Made by a program: the position numbers and the translations under genes. A stretch of 64,000 nucleotides of DNA, taken from assembly GCF_010111755.1 (NCBI RefSeq), contig NC_088963.1:1240001-1304000 (forward strand). The letters run 5' to 3'. Every line of letters begins with the position of its first letter. Position 1 is the first letter of the stretch. The notes under the pieces are model-generated. The model did not search any database. It worked only from the letters and a program-made list of their open reading frames with translations, and was not told the origin of the DNA. Below, in pieces: positions 39,538 through 48,648 of the stretch. This DNA is from Nakaseomyces glabratus (Eukaryota > Ascomycota > Saccharomycetes > Saccharomycetales > Saccharomycetaceae).

Positions 39538-42363
39538 ATGTCATTAACAACTGCTGCTCCATTGCTAGCGTTATTAAAAGAAAAGGATGCGGAAGTTAAA
39601 GCTTATGCATTACAGAGCATCAATGAAGGTGTAGACCAATTTTGGTCAGAGGTTTCCAACGATCTTCCTGAAATTGAAGCTCTTTATGATGACAATGGTT
39701 TCCAAGATAGAAAGATGGCTGCACTGATTGCATCAAAAGTTTACTACAATTTAGGTGAATATGAATCGGCAGTTAAGTATGCATTGGCTGCTGAGGAGAA
39801 GTTCGATATTGATGAAAAGACACAATATGTCGAAACCATTGTCTCCAAGAGCATTGAGATGTATATCAAACTCGCCACAGAAATTTACAACAAGAGTGGT
39901 GAGCAAGTCAATTTGGACCCAAAATTAACTATTGTGTTTGAGAAGATGATGACTAAGTGTACTCAAGCGAATGAATACAAGCTGGCTTTAGGTATAGCTC
40001 TTGAGGCCTTTCGCTTAGATGTCGTTAAAAGTATATTACAGGAGAGATTAGGTGAAGATCAAGAAGGTGGCTCAATGAAATTGATGAGCTATGTTCTGAC
40101 AGCAGCTACAACTACTGTTTTTAACTCGAAATTCAAAGATGAAATCCTCAGATTACTATTTGATCTATTGATGCCATTAAAGAATGCTGACTACTTCATA
40201 ACATCCAAAGTAGTCGTAAACCTAAATGACCCTGAGTTGGCTACACAACTTTTTGAAAAATTACATGATGAGGAACAAATTGAAGTATCATATCAAATTG
40301 CCTTTGACCTTGTGTCTTCCGCATCCCAACATCTTTTGGAGAAACTACATCATAATTTGAGCGAAAGAAGTTATGATTCTGGCCTTCTAGAAATTCTGAC
40401 TGGTATACCGACTTGTGATTACTACAATACTTTCTTATTAAATAAGAAAAATATTGATATCAGTTTGTTGAATAAATCCAAATCATCCCTTGACGGTAAA
40501 TTCTCATTATTCCACACTGCTGTCAGCGTTTCTAATGGTTACATGCATGCTGGTACAACTGACAACTCTTTCATAAAAGCAAACTTATCTTGGTTGGGAA
40601 AAGCACAGAACTGGGCTAAGTTTTCAGCCACTGCTTCACTCGGTGTTATTCACAAAGGTAACTTAATTGATGGTAAGAAGGTTATGGCTCCATATTTGCC
40701 AGGTAGTCGTTCATCTTCCAGATTTATCAAGGGTGGATCTCTGTATGGTCTAGGCCTAATTTACGCTGGTTTTGGTAGAGATATCGTCGACTACCTGAAA
40801 ACTCATCTTATTGAGAATAGTGGTACCACTGGAGATGAAGATGTTGATGTTCTACTTCATGGTGCTTCGTTAGGTGTCGGTCTGGCTGCTATGGGAACAG
40901 CTAATAATGAAGTTTACGAGGCTCTAAAAGACGTGCTATATAACGATGTTGCAACATCTGGTGAAGCTGCCGCATTTGGTATTGGTTTAACCTTGTTGGG
41001 AACTGGTGATGAAACTGCCATCAATGATCTATTCACTTATGCACAAGAGACTTCTCATGGTAACATTACTAGAGGTTTATCCATGGCTCTTGCTTTGATA
41101 AACTATGGCCGTCAAGAACAAGCGGATGAACTCATTGATAAGATGCTTGCTAGTGAAAACAGCTTAATTAGATATGGTGGTGCGTTCTCGATTGCACTTG
41201 CATATGTCGGAACTGGTAACAATAAGGTAGTGAAGAAACTGTTACATCTTGCAGTTTCTGATTCTAACGATGATGTCAGAAGAGCTGCAGTCACTGCATT
41301 AGGCTTTGTCTTACTGCGTGATTATACAACTGTTCCAAGAATCGTGCAACTTTTAGCCGAATCACATAATGCTCATGACAGATGCGGTGCAGCTTTTGCA
41401 TTGGGTATTGCATGTGCAGGAAAAGGTCTACAGGCGGCAATCGATGTCTTAGAACCAATGACAAAGGATCCAGCTGATTTTGTGCGTCAAGCGGCCATGA
41501 TATCTCTATCATTGGTTATGATACAACAGACTGAAAAGATGAATCCTAAAGTTGCTTCCATAAACTCTCACTTTTTGAGTGTGATAACCAACAAGCACCA
41601 AGAAGGTCTAGCTAAGTTTGGTGCTTGCGTCGCTCTTGGTATCATGAATGCAGGTGGACGTAACGTTACAATTCAACTCGAGAATGCTGAAACTGGTACT
41701 CTCGATACTAAGTCAGTCGTTGGTCTTGCCATGTTTACTCAATTCTGGTATTGGTTCCCAATGGCGCACTTCTTATCTCTCTCCTTTACTCCAACAACAA
41801 TAGTTGGTGTGCGTGGGTCAGACTTAAATATTCCTAAATTCGACATGAATTGTTACGCTAGAGAGGATGTCTTCTCCTATCCAAAGATGTTTGAGGAATC
41901 TGCCGATAAAGAAGTCGAGAAAGTTGCCACTGCCATTCTATCTACAACAGCAAGGGCCAAGGCGAGAGCCAAGAAGACTAAAAAAGAGAAGGATACCAAT
42001 GAAGATGACAAGAAAAAGAAGGAAAAAGATTTGAAGAAGGAAGAAACCAAGAAGGATGATGCTAAGAAGGAATCAGAAGCAGAAGAAGACTTCAACAAGA
42101 ATAGATACTCCTCAAAGCCTTACAAGATCGAAAACATGTCTAGGGTACTACCACAGCAGCTGAAATACGTGCAATTCATCAAGGAAGAGAGATTTACACC
42201 TGTACGCAAATTTAAAGGTACCAACGGAGTTGTGGTTTTAAAGGACAACAAACCATCCGAACCCGCAAGCATAATAGAAACAGTAAGGCAAAGCAAAGAC
42301 GTAAATGCTCCTTTACCAACCCCATTTAAGGTCACGGAAGAATTAGACTTCGAGAAGATATAG
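39538..42363 (+). CDS. RPN2: 26S proteasome regulatory subunit Rpn2
   Basis: The 941-residue protein is the non-ATPase base subunit Rpn2 (PSMD1), a scaffold that binds the ubiquitin receptor Rpn13. It shows the N-terminal helical region and the toroid of proteasome/cyclosome repeats (about 370-760), for example KGGSLYGLGLIYAGFGRDI and DVLLHGASLGVGLAAMGT. A highly charged Lys/Glu/Asp stretch (about 800-855) follows. The C-terminal part, which in the family carries the Rpn13-binding tail, ends PTPFKVTEELDFEKI. Length equals S. cerevisiae (about 945). Confidence 0.98.
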   Translation: MSLTTAAPLLALLKEKDAEVKAYALQSINEGVDQFWSEVSNDLPEIEALYDDNGFQDRKMAALIASKVYYNLGEYESAVKYALAAEEKFDIDEKTQYVETIVSKSIEMYIKLATEIYNKSGEQVNLDPKLTIVFEKMMTKCTQANEYKLALGIALEAFRLDVVKSILQERLGEDQEGGSMKLMSYVLTAATTTVFNSKFKDEILRLLFDLLMPLKNADYFITSKVVVNLNDPELATQLFEKLHDEEQIEVSYQIAFDLVSSASQHLLEKLHHNLSERSYDSGLLEILTGIPTCDYYNTFLLNKKNIDISLLNKSKSSLDGKFSLFHTAVSVSNGYMHAGTTDNSFIKANLSWLGKAQNWAKFSATASLGVIHKGNLIDGKKVMAPYLPGSRSSSRFIKGGSLYGLGLIYAGFGRDIVDYLKTHLIENSGTTGDEDVDVLLHGASLGVGLAAMGTANNEVYEALKDVLYNDVATSGEAAAFGIGLTLLGTGDETAINDLFTYAQETSHGNITRGLSMALALINYGRQEQADELIDKMLASENSLIRYGGAFSIALAYVGTGNNKVVKKLLHLAVSDSNDDVRRAAVTALGFVLLRDYTTVPRIVQLLAESHNAHDRCGAAFALGIACAGKGLQAAIDVLEPMTKDPADFVRQAAMISLSLVMIQQTEKMNPKVASINSHFLSVITNKHQEGLAKFGACVALGIMNAGGRNVTIQLENAETGTLDTKSVVGLAMFTQFWYWFPMAHFLSLSFTPTTIVGVRGSDLNIPKFDMNCYAREDVFSYPKMFEESADKEVEKVATAILSTTARAKARAKKTKKEKDTNEDDKKKKEKDLKKEETKKDDAKKESEAEEDFNKNRYSSKPYKIENMSRVLPQQLKYVQFIKEERFTPVRKFKGTNGVVVLKDNKPSEPASIIETVRQSKDVNAPLPTPFKVTEELDFEKI

Positions 42364-42649
42364 TTTTGCTTTACCGTCCCTGCCTCTCACGGACAGTGAA
42401 AAGTCCATATCATTACCGGTAGTTTGGGAGCAACTCCTCAGTTCCATATCATATATATAGCTGAAAAAAAAAAGAATTATACCACATTCTGTCACATATA
42501 AACTGTATAATTAGGATGTAATACATTTATCATCATCAAAGCATCCTTTCATCCTTGGCCATGGACTACAAAGGGAACAATGTGAGTGAGTCCCAGTATT
42601 GACCAGAAAGCAATTGATGATTAACCCACTTCTGCAAACATAGAACGCA

Positions 42650-42661
42650 CGGAAGTCACCG
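42650..42661. promoter_or_regulatory. Ppr1-type site (CGG-N6-CCG) upstream of URA9
   Basis: CGG at 42650-42652 and CCG at 42659-42661 are spaced by six bases and followed by AA, fitting the Ppr1 consensus TTCGG-N6-CCGAA on the right side. Ppr1 is the Zn2Cys6 activator of pyrimidine genes, responding to dihydroorotate or orotate. The site lies about 390 bases before the URA9 ATG. Confidence 0.65.
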
Positions 42662-42685
42662 AATAATAGCCATTATTGAGTCTTC

Positions 42686-42710
42686 CCATTGAAAATTTTT
42701 TTTTCAATGG
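42686..42710. repeat. 10-bp inverted repeat with T5 loop, overlapping an RRPE-like word
   Basis: CCATTGAAAA (42686-42695) and TTTTCAATGG (42701-42710) are exact reverse complements around five T. The element contains TGAAAATTTTT, close to the RRPE consensus. Confidence 0.8.
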
Positions 42711-42787
42711 TGCTTTCTTTTTTTTGCAAGAATTTTTTGCCAATTTGCTTAGAAGGATACGTAGGTAACCTAAATATTAATTAGCTC

Positions 42788-42797
42788 AGCTCATCGC
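42788..42797 (-). promoter_or_regulatory. PAC element upstream of URA9
   Basis: The minus strand reads GCGATGAGCT, a perfect PAC. It lies about 255 bases before the URA9 ATG and about 80 bases from the RRPE-like hairpin. Confidence 0.5.
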
Positions 42798-43050
42798 AAG
42801 TGAAAACCCTGATTCACTATAGTATTATCAAAAAAGTATATAAGTAGTTAATACAGGCTGCAGGTCTATCAACATTGTAATTGCACCTTTTAACCATCGC
42901 ACTCCCTCACTCCTATTGCTTGAGTTGGTAAATTAATCTTTTAGTTGATCGCAAAAGACAAATAACTGACTGGATAAAGCCTGAAGCATTTGATACCATT
43001 GTCAAATACGAAATAATTTATTCATCATACATTTATCGCTAAAGCCTATT

Positions 43051-44370
43051 ATGATGCACAGAGTTGGTTTTAACGTTATCGGTAGAAGATCCTTTTTCAC
43101 CGTTAATGCCAGACGTCAGGTGTTGAAATCCAGTTTCATGGGTTTAAAGCCCTTGCAACTAACGGCCCTTCTGCTTGCCGGTAGTGCCGGTTACTTGTAC
43201 TTCATGAATGCTAGATCAGCTATTCATGAGTATGTCGTTTGTCCAGTGGTTAGATTGATTACTCCTGACCCAGAAAACGGTCACAAGTTGGGTATATGGT
43301 GTTTCAAATGGGGTCTTTCTCCAAAGTTGTACTTTGATAAGGATCCTGAATCCCTACACGTTAATGTTTTCGGTACCACCATGACTAACCCAATTGGCTG
43401 TGCAGCTGGTTTAGATAAGGATGCTGAAGCCATCGATGGTATTATGCCAACTGGTTTCGGCTACATGGAAGTCGGCTCTGTCACCCCAGTTGCTCAACCA
43501 GGTAACCCAAGACCAAGATTTTTTAGATTGCCTGCAGATGATGCTGTTATCAACAGATATGGTTTTAACTCAAGTGGTCACGACGTTGTTTACAACAACT
43601 TGATGAAGCGTGTTAACAAGTTCTTAAACTCATACTTTGGCGACAAATCTATTGACAAACTATCTCTATACAAAGACAAATTGCTTGCTGTGAACCTTGG
43701 TAAAAACAAGAATGGTGACGAAGTGAAGGACTACTTGAAAGGTGTCGAAAAGTTCCAATCATTAGCCGATGTTCTTGTCATTAACGTCTCTTCCCCAAAC
43801 ACCCCAGGTTTGAGAGACCTTCAAAACGAAGCCAAACTAACTAACCTTCTATCTGAAATCATCACCAAAAGAGACTCTCAAAGCAATAAGCCAAATGCGT
43901 TGGGTAAACAAAACCACAAGCCTCCTGTTTTGGTCAAAATTGCACCAGATTTAACTGAACCAGAACTACAATCCATTGTTGAAGCTGCTAAGAAGTCTAA
44001 GGTTGATGGTATTATTGTCTCCAACACCACTATTCAAAGACCAAACACTTTGAAGACTCAGGATGAGACTTTGAGAAACCAAGTCGGTGGGTTGTCTGGT
44101 AAGCCATTGAAGCCATTTGCCTTGAAGGCCATGAAAGCCGTATCCAAATACGCCAAAGATTCTGACTTAGTCTTGGTTGGTTGTGGTGGTATTTCTTCTG
44201 GTAAGGATGCCATTGAATTCGCTAAAGCAGGTGCTACTTTTGTTCAACTTTACACTTCATATGCTTATGTTGGCCCAGCTTTGATTGCTAGAATCAAGGA
44301 CGAAGTCGCTGAAGAATTGAAGAAGGAAGGTAAAACTTGGATGGAAATAATTGGTGAAGACAACAAATAA
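43051..44370 (+). CDS. URA9: Mitochondrial class 2 dihydroorotate dehydrogenase
   Basis: The 439-residue enzyme oxidises dihydroorotate to orotate and passes electrons to ubiquinone, the fourth step of pyrimidine synthesis. A basic mitochondrial presequence (about 1-30) and one membrane anchor (about 35-52) precede the family N-terminal helices. The FMN barrel contains [18 protein letters not shown], the class 2 catalytic-serine motif [14 protein letters not shown] (about 248) and [12 protein letters not shown] near 377. S. cerevisiae lacks this enzyme and uses a cytosolic class 1A Ura1. The gene lies between RPN2 and SEC28, which are adjacent in S. cerevisiae. Codon use is biased, suggesting high expression. 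Confidence 0.96.
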   Translation: MMHRVGFNVIGRRSFFTVNARRQVLKSSFMGLKPLQLTALLLAGSAGYLYFMNARSAIHEYVVCPVVRLITPDPENGHKLGIWCFKWGLSPKLYFDKDPESLHVNVFGTTMTNPIGCAAGLDKDAEAIDGIMPTGFGYMEVGSVTPVAQPGNPRPRFFRLPADDAVINRYGFNSSGHDVVYNNLMKRVNKFLNSYFGDKSIDKLSLYKDKLLAVNLGKNKNGDEVKDYLKGVEKFQSLADVLVINVSSPNTPGLRDLQNEAKLTNLLSEIITKRDSQSNKPNALGKQNHKPPVLVKIAPDLTEPELQSIVEAAKKSKVDGIIVSNTTIQRPNTLKTQDETLRNQVGGLSGKPLKPFALKAMKAVSKYAKDSDLVLVGCGGISSGKDAIEFAKAGATFVQLYTSYAYVGPALIARIKDEVAEELKKEGKTWMEIIGEDNK

Positions 44371-44716
44371 TTTTAACTTATTGCCTTCATTTTGTCATGA
44401 ACCAATAATATTCCGATTCGAAACATTTCCGCCGTCTAGAACAAAGGCAGCGGATAATATATTTGCATGTATGCAGTAAGTTCAACATTTATTCATATTT
44501 ATTAATTTGTATACTAAAATTGTACGCTAACAACATAAGCGTAGTCATTATAATGAATAAAAGAAACAAATTTACTGGATGATATTCTAATACAAGAAGT
44601 GCATTAAATTTATCTAACATTATGACAGATTAACTTTTTGCAAAAGTTTTTCAAGGTTTTCTATCTATAGATCCTAAATCAATGGATAGTATTCCAAACC
44701 TATCTCCATATATCTT
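44371..44716. other. Intergenic between convergent URA9 and SEC28
   Basis: The 346 bases are AT-rich, consistent with two facing 3' ends. Nothing else is seen. Confidence 0.5.
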
Positions 44717-45604
44717 CTAATTCTTATATTTAACCACTATTTCATCAAATTTCGATGTCAGTTCTTCGTGGCTTTTGTTGAAACCATGGTTTGGAACGAA
44801 TTGCTTTAGTTCAGATCTCAATTCCTCAGCCTTAGATTTCTCACCTTCCATAATGGCTAATGTAATTTTGTTTGCCAGGAAATTACCTTTATACAGCTGG
44901 ACAGCTTCTAGGTTCTTACTATAATATTCAGATTCTAATAGATCGACAATTGATTGGGCTTCAGTAGTATTACCTTGTTGCAACTGCAAGTTCAACAATC
45001 CCAATTGAGATTTCCAAGTTGGGAAAGTTTGTGCTAACTCTTCGAAATGATAAAAGTTGGAACTAGAAGTGTCTACATTTGTGGCGAACTTAATATAAGA
45101 TTCGGCTAGATTTATTATCAATTCATCTTCGCTCGACAAACTGTCAGCATTCGTACTGGTATAGTTTTCGAACATTGTAGATGCAGTAGATGCCTTATTG
45201 TTCAAGAGAGCCACTTCAATGGCCAGAAGCAATAGGTCTGGAACACCAACTTCGTTGCCTGAGTCAATACCTTCAACACATGTCTTTAGACTCTCTTCAA
45301 CATCACCTTTAATAGCTTGTGCACTGGCCAACAAGTTCAAGTGGTACAAACAATTCTTACCTTTCACATGGGACTCCAACTTGCTTAGATCATGCTTCGA
45401 ATCCTTCAAGAAGGTTTCATATAGAGCAAAAGCCTGCGACAAAGAATCGTCACCACCAGCCTTCAATTGACCCAAGGCCAGCTCGCTTCTCAATTGGTAG
45501 TACTTGATTGTGACATCCTCTACTTTGCCCAGCTTGGAAGCTTCTTCCAGTACTTTCTCATATAAGCCATTGTAAAAGCTCTGCTTAACCGTAAAATAAT
45601 CCAT
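44717..45604 (-). CDS. SEC28: Epsilon-COP, coatomer subunit Sec28
   Basis: The 295-residue protein is the epsilon subunit of the COPI coat, which stabilises alpha-COP in retrograde Golgi-to-ER transport. It is an all-helical TPR protein with the family start MDYFTVKQSFYNGLYEKVL and repeats such as YHFEELAQTFPTWKSQLGLL and KLESHVKGKNCLYHLNLLA. Length equals S. cerevisiae (about 296). Confidence 0.96.
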   Translation of the reverse strand: MDYFTVKQSFYNGLYEKVLEEASKLGKVEDVTIKYYQLRSELALGQLKAGGDDSLSQAFALYETFLKDSKHDLSKLESHVKGKNCLYHLNLLASAQAIKGDVEESLKTCVEGIDSGNEVGVPDLLLLAIEVALLNNKASTASTMFENYTSTNADSLSSEDELIINLAESYIKFATNVDTSSSNFYHFEELAQTFPTWKSQLGLLNLQLQQGNTTEAQSIVDLLESEYYSKNLEAVQLYKGNFLANKITLAIMEGEKSKAEELRSELKQFVPNHGFNKSHEELTSKFDEIVVKYKN

Positions 45605-46265
45605 TCTCGCCTGTTCAAATTTGCCACAGCTCCACCAACAATCTAGATATTGACTATAAAATGCAGTAAAACTTCAATATACTATCTTTAGGCCGCTCAA
45701 AACCACTCAGCAAACACCAAAACCACTTGAAGTTGTACTCTATTTCAACTTCAAGAAGGGACTGTACGGGATCGCCAAGCTCGAAGGACTGATTGCTTAA
45801 CTACGGCGTTCATAGTGATATGAGTTTTTCAAGTTATATAGCTGATTCATGCATCTTAGTATAGGTACAGATGTTTTAGCAAGCCAATTGTACATCCTAC
45901 GCGACCTATTTTGACTGATCTTGAGCTATGATAATATGCGCAGAGCATTTATGGAGCTAGTATTTGTTTCTAGAGTCGTTTTGAGCTCTTACTTGGGCAT
46001 TCTTACACTGTCTTCTTCAAGGTTTAGTACTCTATATAGGGTTAAGGAAGGCCAAGAGTTTCAGCAACCATTTATGTAGTCCTATAGAGTTTACAATGCG
46101 CTGTGTATTGCACTAGGTTTCCCCTCCATTGAGACCAAAACGTTCTCACAGGTAACGTGAGCTCGACACTCTCCTATAAATGAAAGTATTCATTGATTCA
46201 TACTGTAAGTGATGGATAGCTATACATCATACAAGCGAAATGCTTGAGTTGAACTTGTGGCGAAT
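45605..46265. other. Intergenic: divergent promoter of SEC28 and DOG1
   Basis: Contains the 10-bp inverted repeat listed separately. No coding frame or clear site otherwise. Confidence 0.5.
45726..45755. repeat. 10-bp inverted repeat in the SEC28/DOG1 promoter
   Basis: CTTGAAGTTG (45726-45735) and CAACTTCAAG (45746-45755) are exact reverse complements with a 10-base spacer. They lie about 125-150 bases upstream of SEC28. Confidence 0.75.
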
Positions 46266-47006
46266 ATGTCAAACCAGTTTACTGTAGACCTCTGCCTCTT
46301 TGACCTCGATGGAACCATTGTCAGCACCACCAGAGCTGTCGAGATGACCTGGAAGAAGCTTTGCGCAGAGCATGACGTTGATCCAGAAGAGCTATTCCGT
46401 TTCTCCCACGGTACTAGAACTGGTGAAGTATTTGCTAAATTCTTCCCAGACATTGACAACACTGGTAACAGGGCAGCTGTGGCATTCGAGTTGTCAATAG
46501 CCGATGATCTAAGTCTTATCTCGTTGATTCCAGGTGCCCAAGAACTACTGTTGAAATTAGACAAGAACACGACAGATGGCTCTGCAGTTGGTGAGCGCAA
46601 ATGGGCAATAGTCACATCAGGATCACCAGAATTGACACTGTCGTGGTTTGATAATGTCTTAAAGGAAGTCGGAAGACCACCCGTGTTCATTTCTGGTGCC
46701 GATGTAGCAAAGGGCAAGCCCGATCCAGAAGGATACTACACTGGACGGAATCTACTATGTCAGAAACTAGGTCTTGACGCTTCTCATGCGAGGACAGTGG
46801 TATTTGAGGATGCTCCCGTAGGTATCATGGCTGGTAAAGCTATTGGTGCCATTACAGTGGGAATCGCAGGTACATATGACAAGGACTTATTGTATTCAGC
46901 AGGTGCTGACTATGTAGTTTCAGACCTTAACCAGGTGAAAGTAATTGAAAACACAAAAGGTGGCCCCATCAAACTGGAAATTGTAGAACCACTAGGTAAG
47001 ATATAG
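46266..47006 (+). CDS. DOG1: 2-deoxyglucose-6-phosphate phosphatase (HAD family)
   Basis: The ATG at 46266 gives 246 residues, the length of S. cerevisiae Dog1/Dog2; upstream the frame is open only through GTG. It is a HAD phosphatase with the nucleophile motif LFDLDGTIV (about residue 10), IVTSGSP near 118, a Lys in GADVAKGKPDPEGY, and VVFEDAPVGIMAGKA near 180. Dog enzymes dephosphorylate sugar phosphates including 2-deoxyglucose-6-phosphate. It is related to GPP1 at 9498-10247, but motifs such as the cap region (FSHGTRTGEVFAKF) fit Dog1/2 better. In S. cerevisiae DOG1 and DOG2 are on chromosome VIII, so its place here is a rearrangement. Confidence 0.9.
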   Translation: MSNQFTVDLCLFDLDGTIVSTTRAVEMTWKKLCAEHDVDPEELFRFSHGTRTGEVFAKFFPDIDNTGNRAAVAFELSIADDLSLISLIPGAQELLLKLDKNTTDGSAVGERKWAIVTSGSPELTLSWFDNVLKEVGRPPVFISGADVAKGKPDPEGYYTGRNLLCQKLGLDASHARTVVFEDAPVGIMAGKAIGAITVGIAGTYDKDLLYSAGADYVVSDLNQVKVIENTKGGPIKLEIVEPLGKI

Positions 47007-47557
47007 ACGAGCTTATAGTTGCCCATTAATATAGGAAATAAGAATAAATGCCTCATCCACGGAATATGAATTCATTCATACCCATTCCGTGGACATAAGT
47101 AAAATATACCTGGAGAGCCACGGAAACAGGGTTTCATGGGATACCAGCAGATATATCAACTATGACTAGTGTGATACTGTATTCTCAGGCTGTATCAGTT
47201 TGTGCTTCCTTTATTTTATCATTAATCAAGGTGTCCAAAACGAGGATAGTACAAGTGGTGGGATTCTAAGTGGTCTAAAAGCACTAAGCAAACTAGGATA
47301 ATCGCTGGTAATTAGTGATGCAGGATGCTGCTCTGAATTGATCTAAGGTTTGTAGTCAAACAGTTTAGTCTAATAAAGGTAGCACGGCCCATAGCAATAA
47401 TTAAGGGCATCGAATGCTTTCGTTAAGAAGCTGAACCCTTATAAATCTAACCACCAATCTTACTATAAAAAGCTATATAAGACATGGTGTTTGCTCATAT
47501 ATACCGGTTTTAAGATGTTCAGGCAGATAATAAAACTCAGACAACATAAGTTACAAT
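47007..47557. other. Intergenic: DOG1 3' region and promoter of the short RCI37 paralogue
   Basis: Apart from the strong hairpin listed separately it is AT-rich with no gene. Confidence 0.5.
47056..47093. repeat. 10-bp inverted repeat with a nested palindrome after DOG1
   Basis: TCCACGGAAT (47056-47065) and ATTCCGTGGA (47084-47093) are exact reverse complements. The 18-base spacer begins with the palindrome ATGAATTCAT. It starts 50 bases after the DOG1 stop, so it probably lies in the 3' untranslated region. The word CCACGGAA recurs once more near 47117. Confidence 0.85.
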
Positions 47558-48193
47558 ATGTCAGACAGCAGGGAAATAAAAAAACCATGGTGGTTCAAAA
47601 AGGCCAAGGAATGGGCTGATGAGTTCTATACAAGGGATCAGAAACTAGAAGACTCTGATCGCCGTGATCTATCCAAAAAATACGCTACTATCAGTAAAGC
47701 TAGCGTAGTTGGCGCAGCAACAGGTCTATCAGCTGGTCTGGGAGGTCCCTACGCATACAGGTACTATACCACTGGTGCGCTGAAAGGTGTTAAACTGCCT
47801 AGGACAATCTTACTGGGTGTAGTCTCTATGGTTATTATGAGAAATGTTGCGGCAAAGATAGCCTGGGACAAAGAGTTAAAGAAACTGGATCCTAGCGGTG
47901 AATTGAAGCAAAACTACAAAAGTGCTCATAAGACAGTTGATGACGTCTCCTTGTCAGACAACAGCACTTCTGTTCAAAAGAAATATGGTATGATGAAATT
48001 CTTGAAATACAGGACGGCACCAAGGTGGGCTATGTATTTTGAAGGTACTTATCAACACCCCGACAGAAAGTTTCCAAACCCAGACCAGATGGTGCAGGAT
48101 CTCAAAGGTAGCCGCAGAGCATTTCCACCGTTTTTCTCAAAGGCTGATAAATTTTGGCACCAAATAGACCGTAAGGATAATGATCATACATAG
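47558..48193 (+). CDS. Mitochondrial protein, short tandem paralogue of RCI37 (YIL077C family)
   Basis: The 211-residue protein shares the whole conserved core of the next gene: AYRYYTTGALKGVKLPR (compare AYRYYKTGAIRGVKVPR), KLDPSGEL, and APRWAMYFEGTYQHPDRKFPNP. Two membrane segments are likely (about 48-70 and 84-104) around the YRYY loop. S. cerevisiae has one such gene, RCI37, a mitochondrial protein associated with respiratory-chain complexes. This copy lacks the C-terminal extension of the second copy. It is an intact frame, so I read it as a functional tandem duplicate rather than a pseudogene. Confidence 0.8.
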   Translation: MSDSREIKKPWWFKKAKEWADEFYTRDQKLEDSDRRDLSKKYATISKASVVGAATGLSAGLGGPYAYRYYTTGALKGVKLPRTILLGVVSMVIMRNVAAKIAWDKELKKLDPSGELKQNYKSAHKTVDDVSLSDNSTSVQKKYGMMKFLKYRTAPRWAMYFEGTYQHPDRKFPNPDQMVQDLKGSRRAFPPFFSKADKFWHQIDRKDNDHT

Positions 48194-48648
48194 AGTGACC
48201 ATACTACACATTATGTGATACAAGTCTGAATGAACAAAAGGTAGTTCAGATATAAATATTATATAGTACTATTCTTAATAATGGATGAGACAGTTACCAA
48301 AATATCTGACTATTAATTTTTGACCTAATATATACTGCAAGTTTAGTTGTAAATATAAATACTCATGACAGTATCCTTGCGACCAATAGATTCGGTAAGT
48401 CATGGAGCTTATGCTCTTCAACTCTTGTAATCACACATTACGTTATTAGGGTAGTTCAGCAATAATAAGACTTGAGCAGTGCCCCCATATATAAGTTCAT
48501 TTGTTATCGAAACTATAATCAATTAACAATACAACGTGAAGAGTCCATACTAAAAACTTACTTTAAAGATTACATTGGTAGTTTCCCGACAATACTAGTT
48601 TTTAGGTGCTATTTGGATAATAAGGAACACTCTCAGAAAAGAAGAAGA
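48194..48648. other. Intergenic between the two RCI37-family genes
   Basis: 455 bases, AT-rich. The frame of the second gene is open upstream to 48472 through TTG, but these residues do not match the first copy and are not taken as coding. Confidence 0.55.

Larger units (their letters stand above)
42364..43050. other. Intergenic: RPN2 3' region and URA9 promoter
   Basis: The 687 bases contain a Ppr1-type site, a 10-bp hairpin and a perfect PAC (all listed separately). A TATA-like GTATATAAG lies near 42836. No gene is seen. Confidence 0.6.

Noticed and set aside
48472..48648. 59-codon upstream extension of RCI37
   Set aside because: It starts at TTG, does not match the tandem copy, and the ATG at 48649 fits the family N-terminus.
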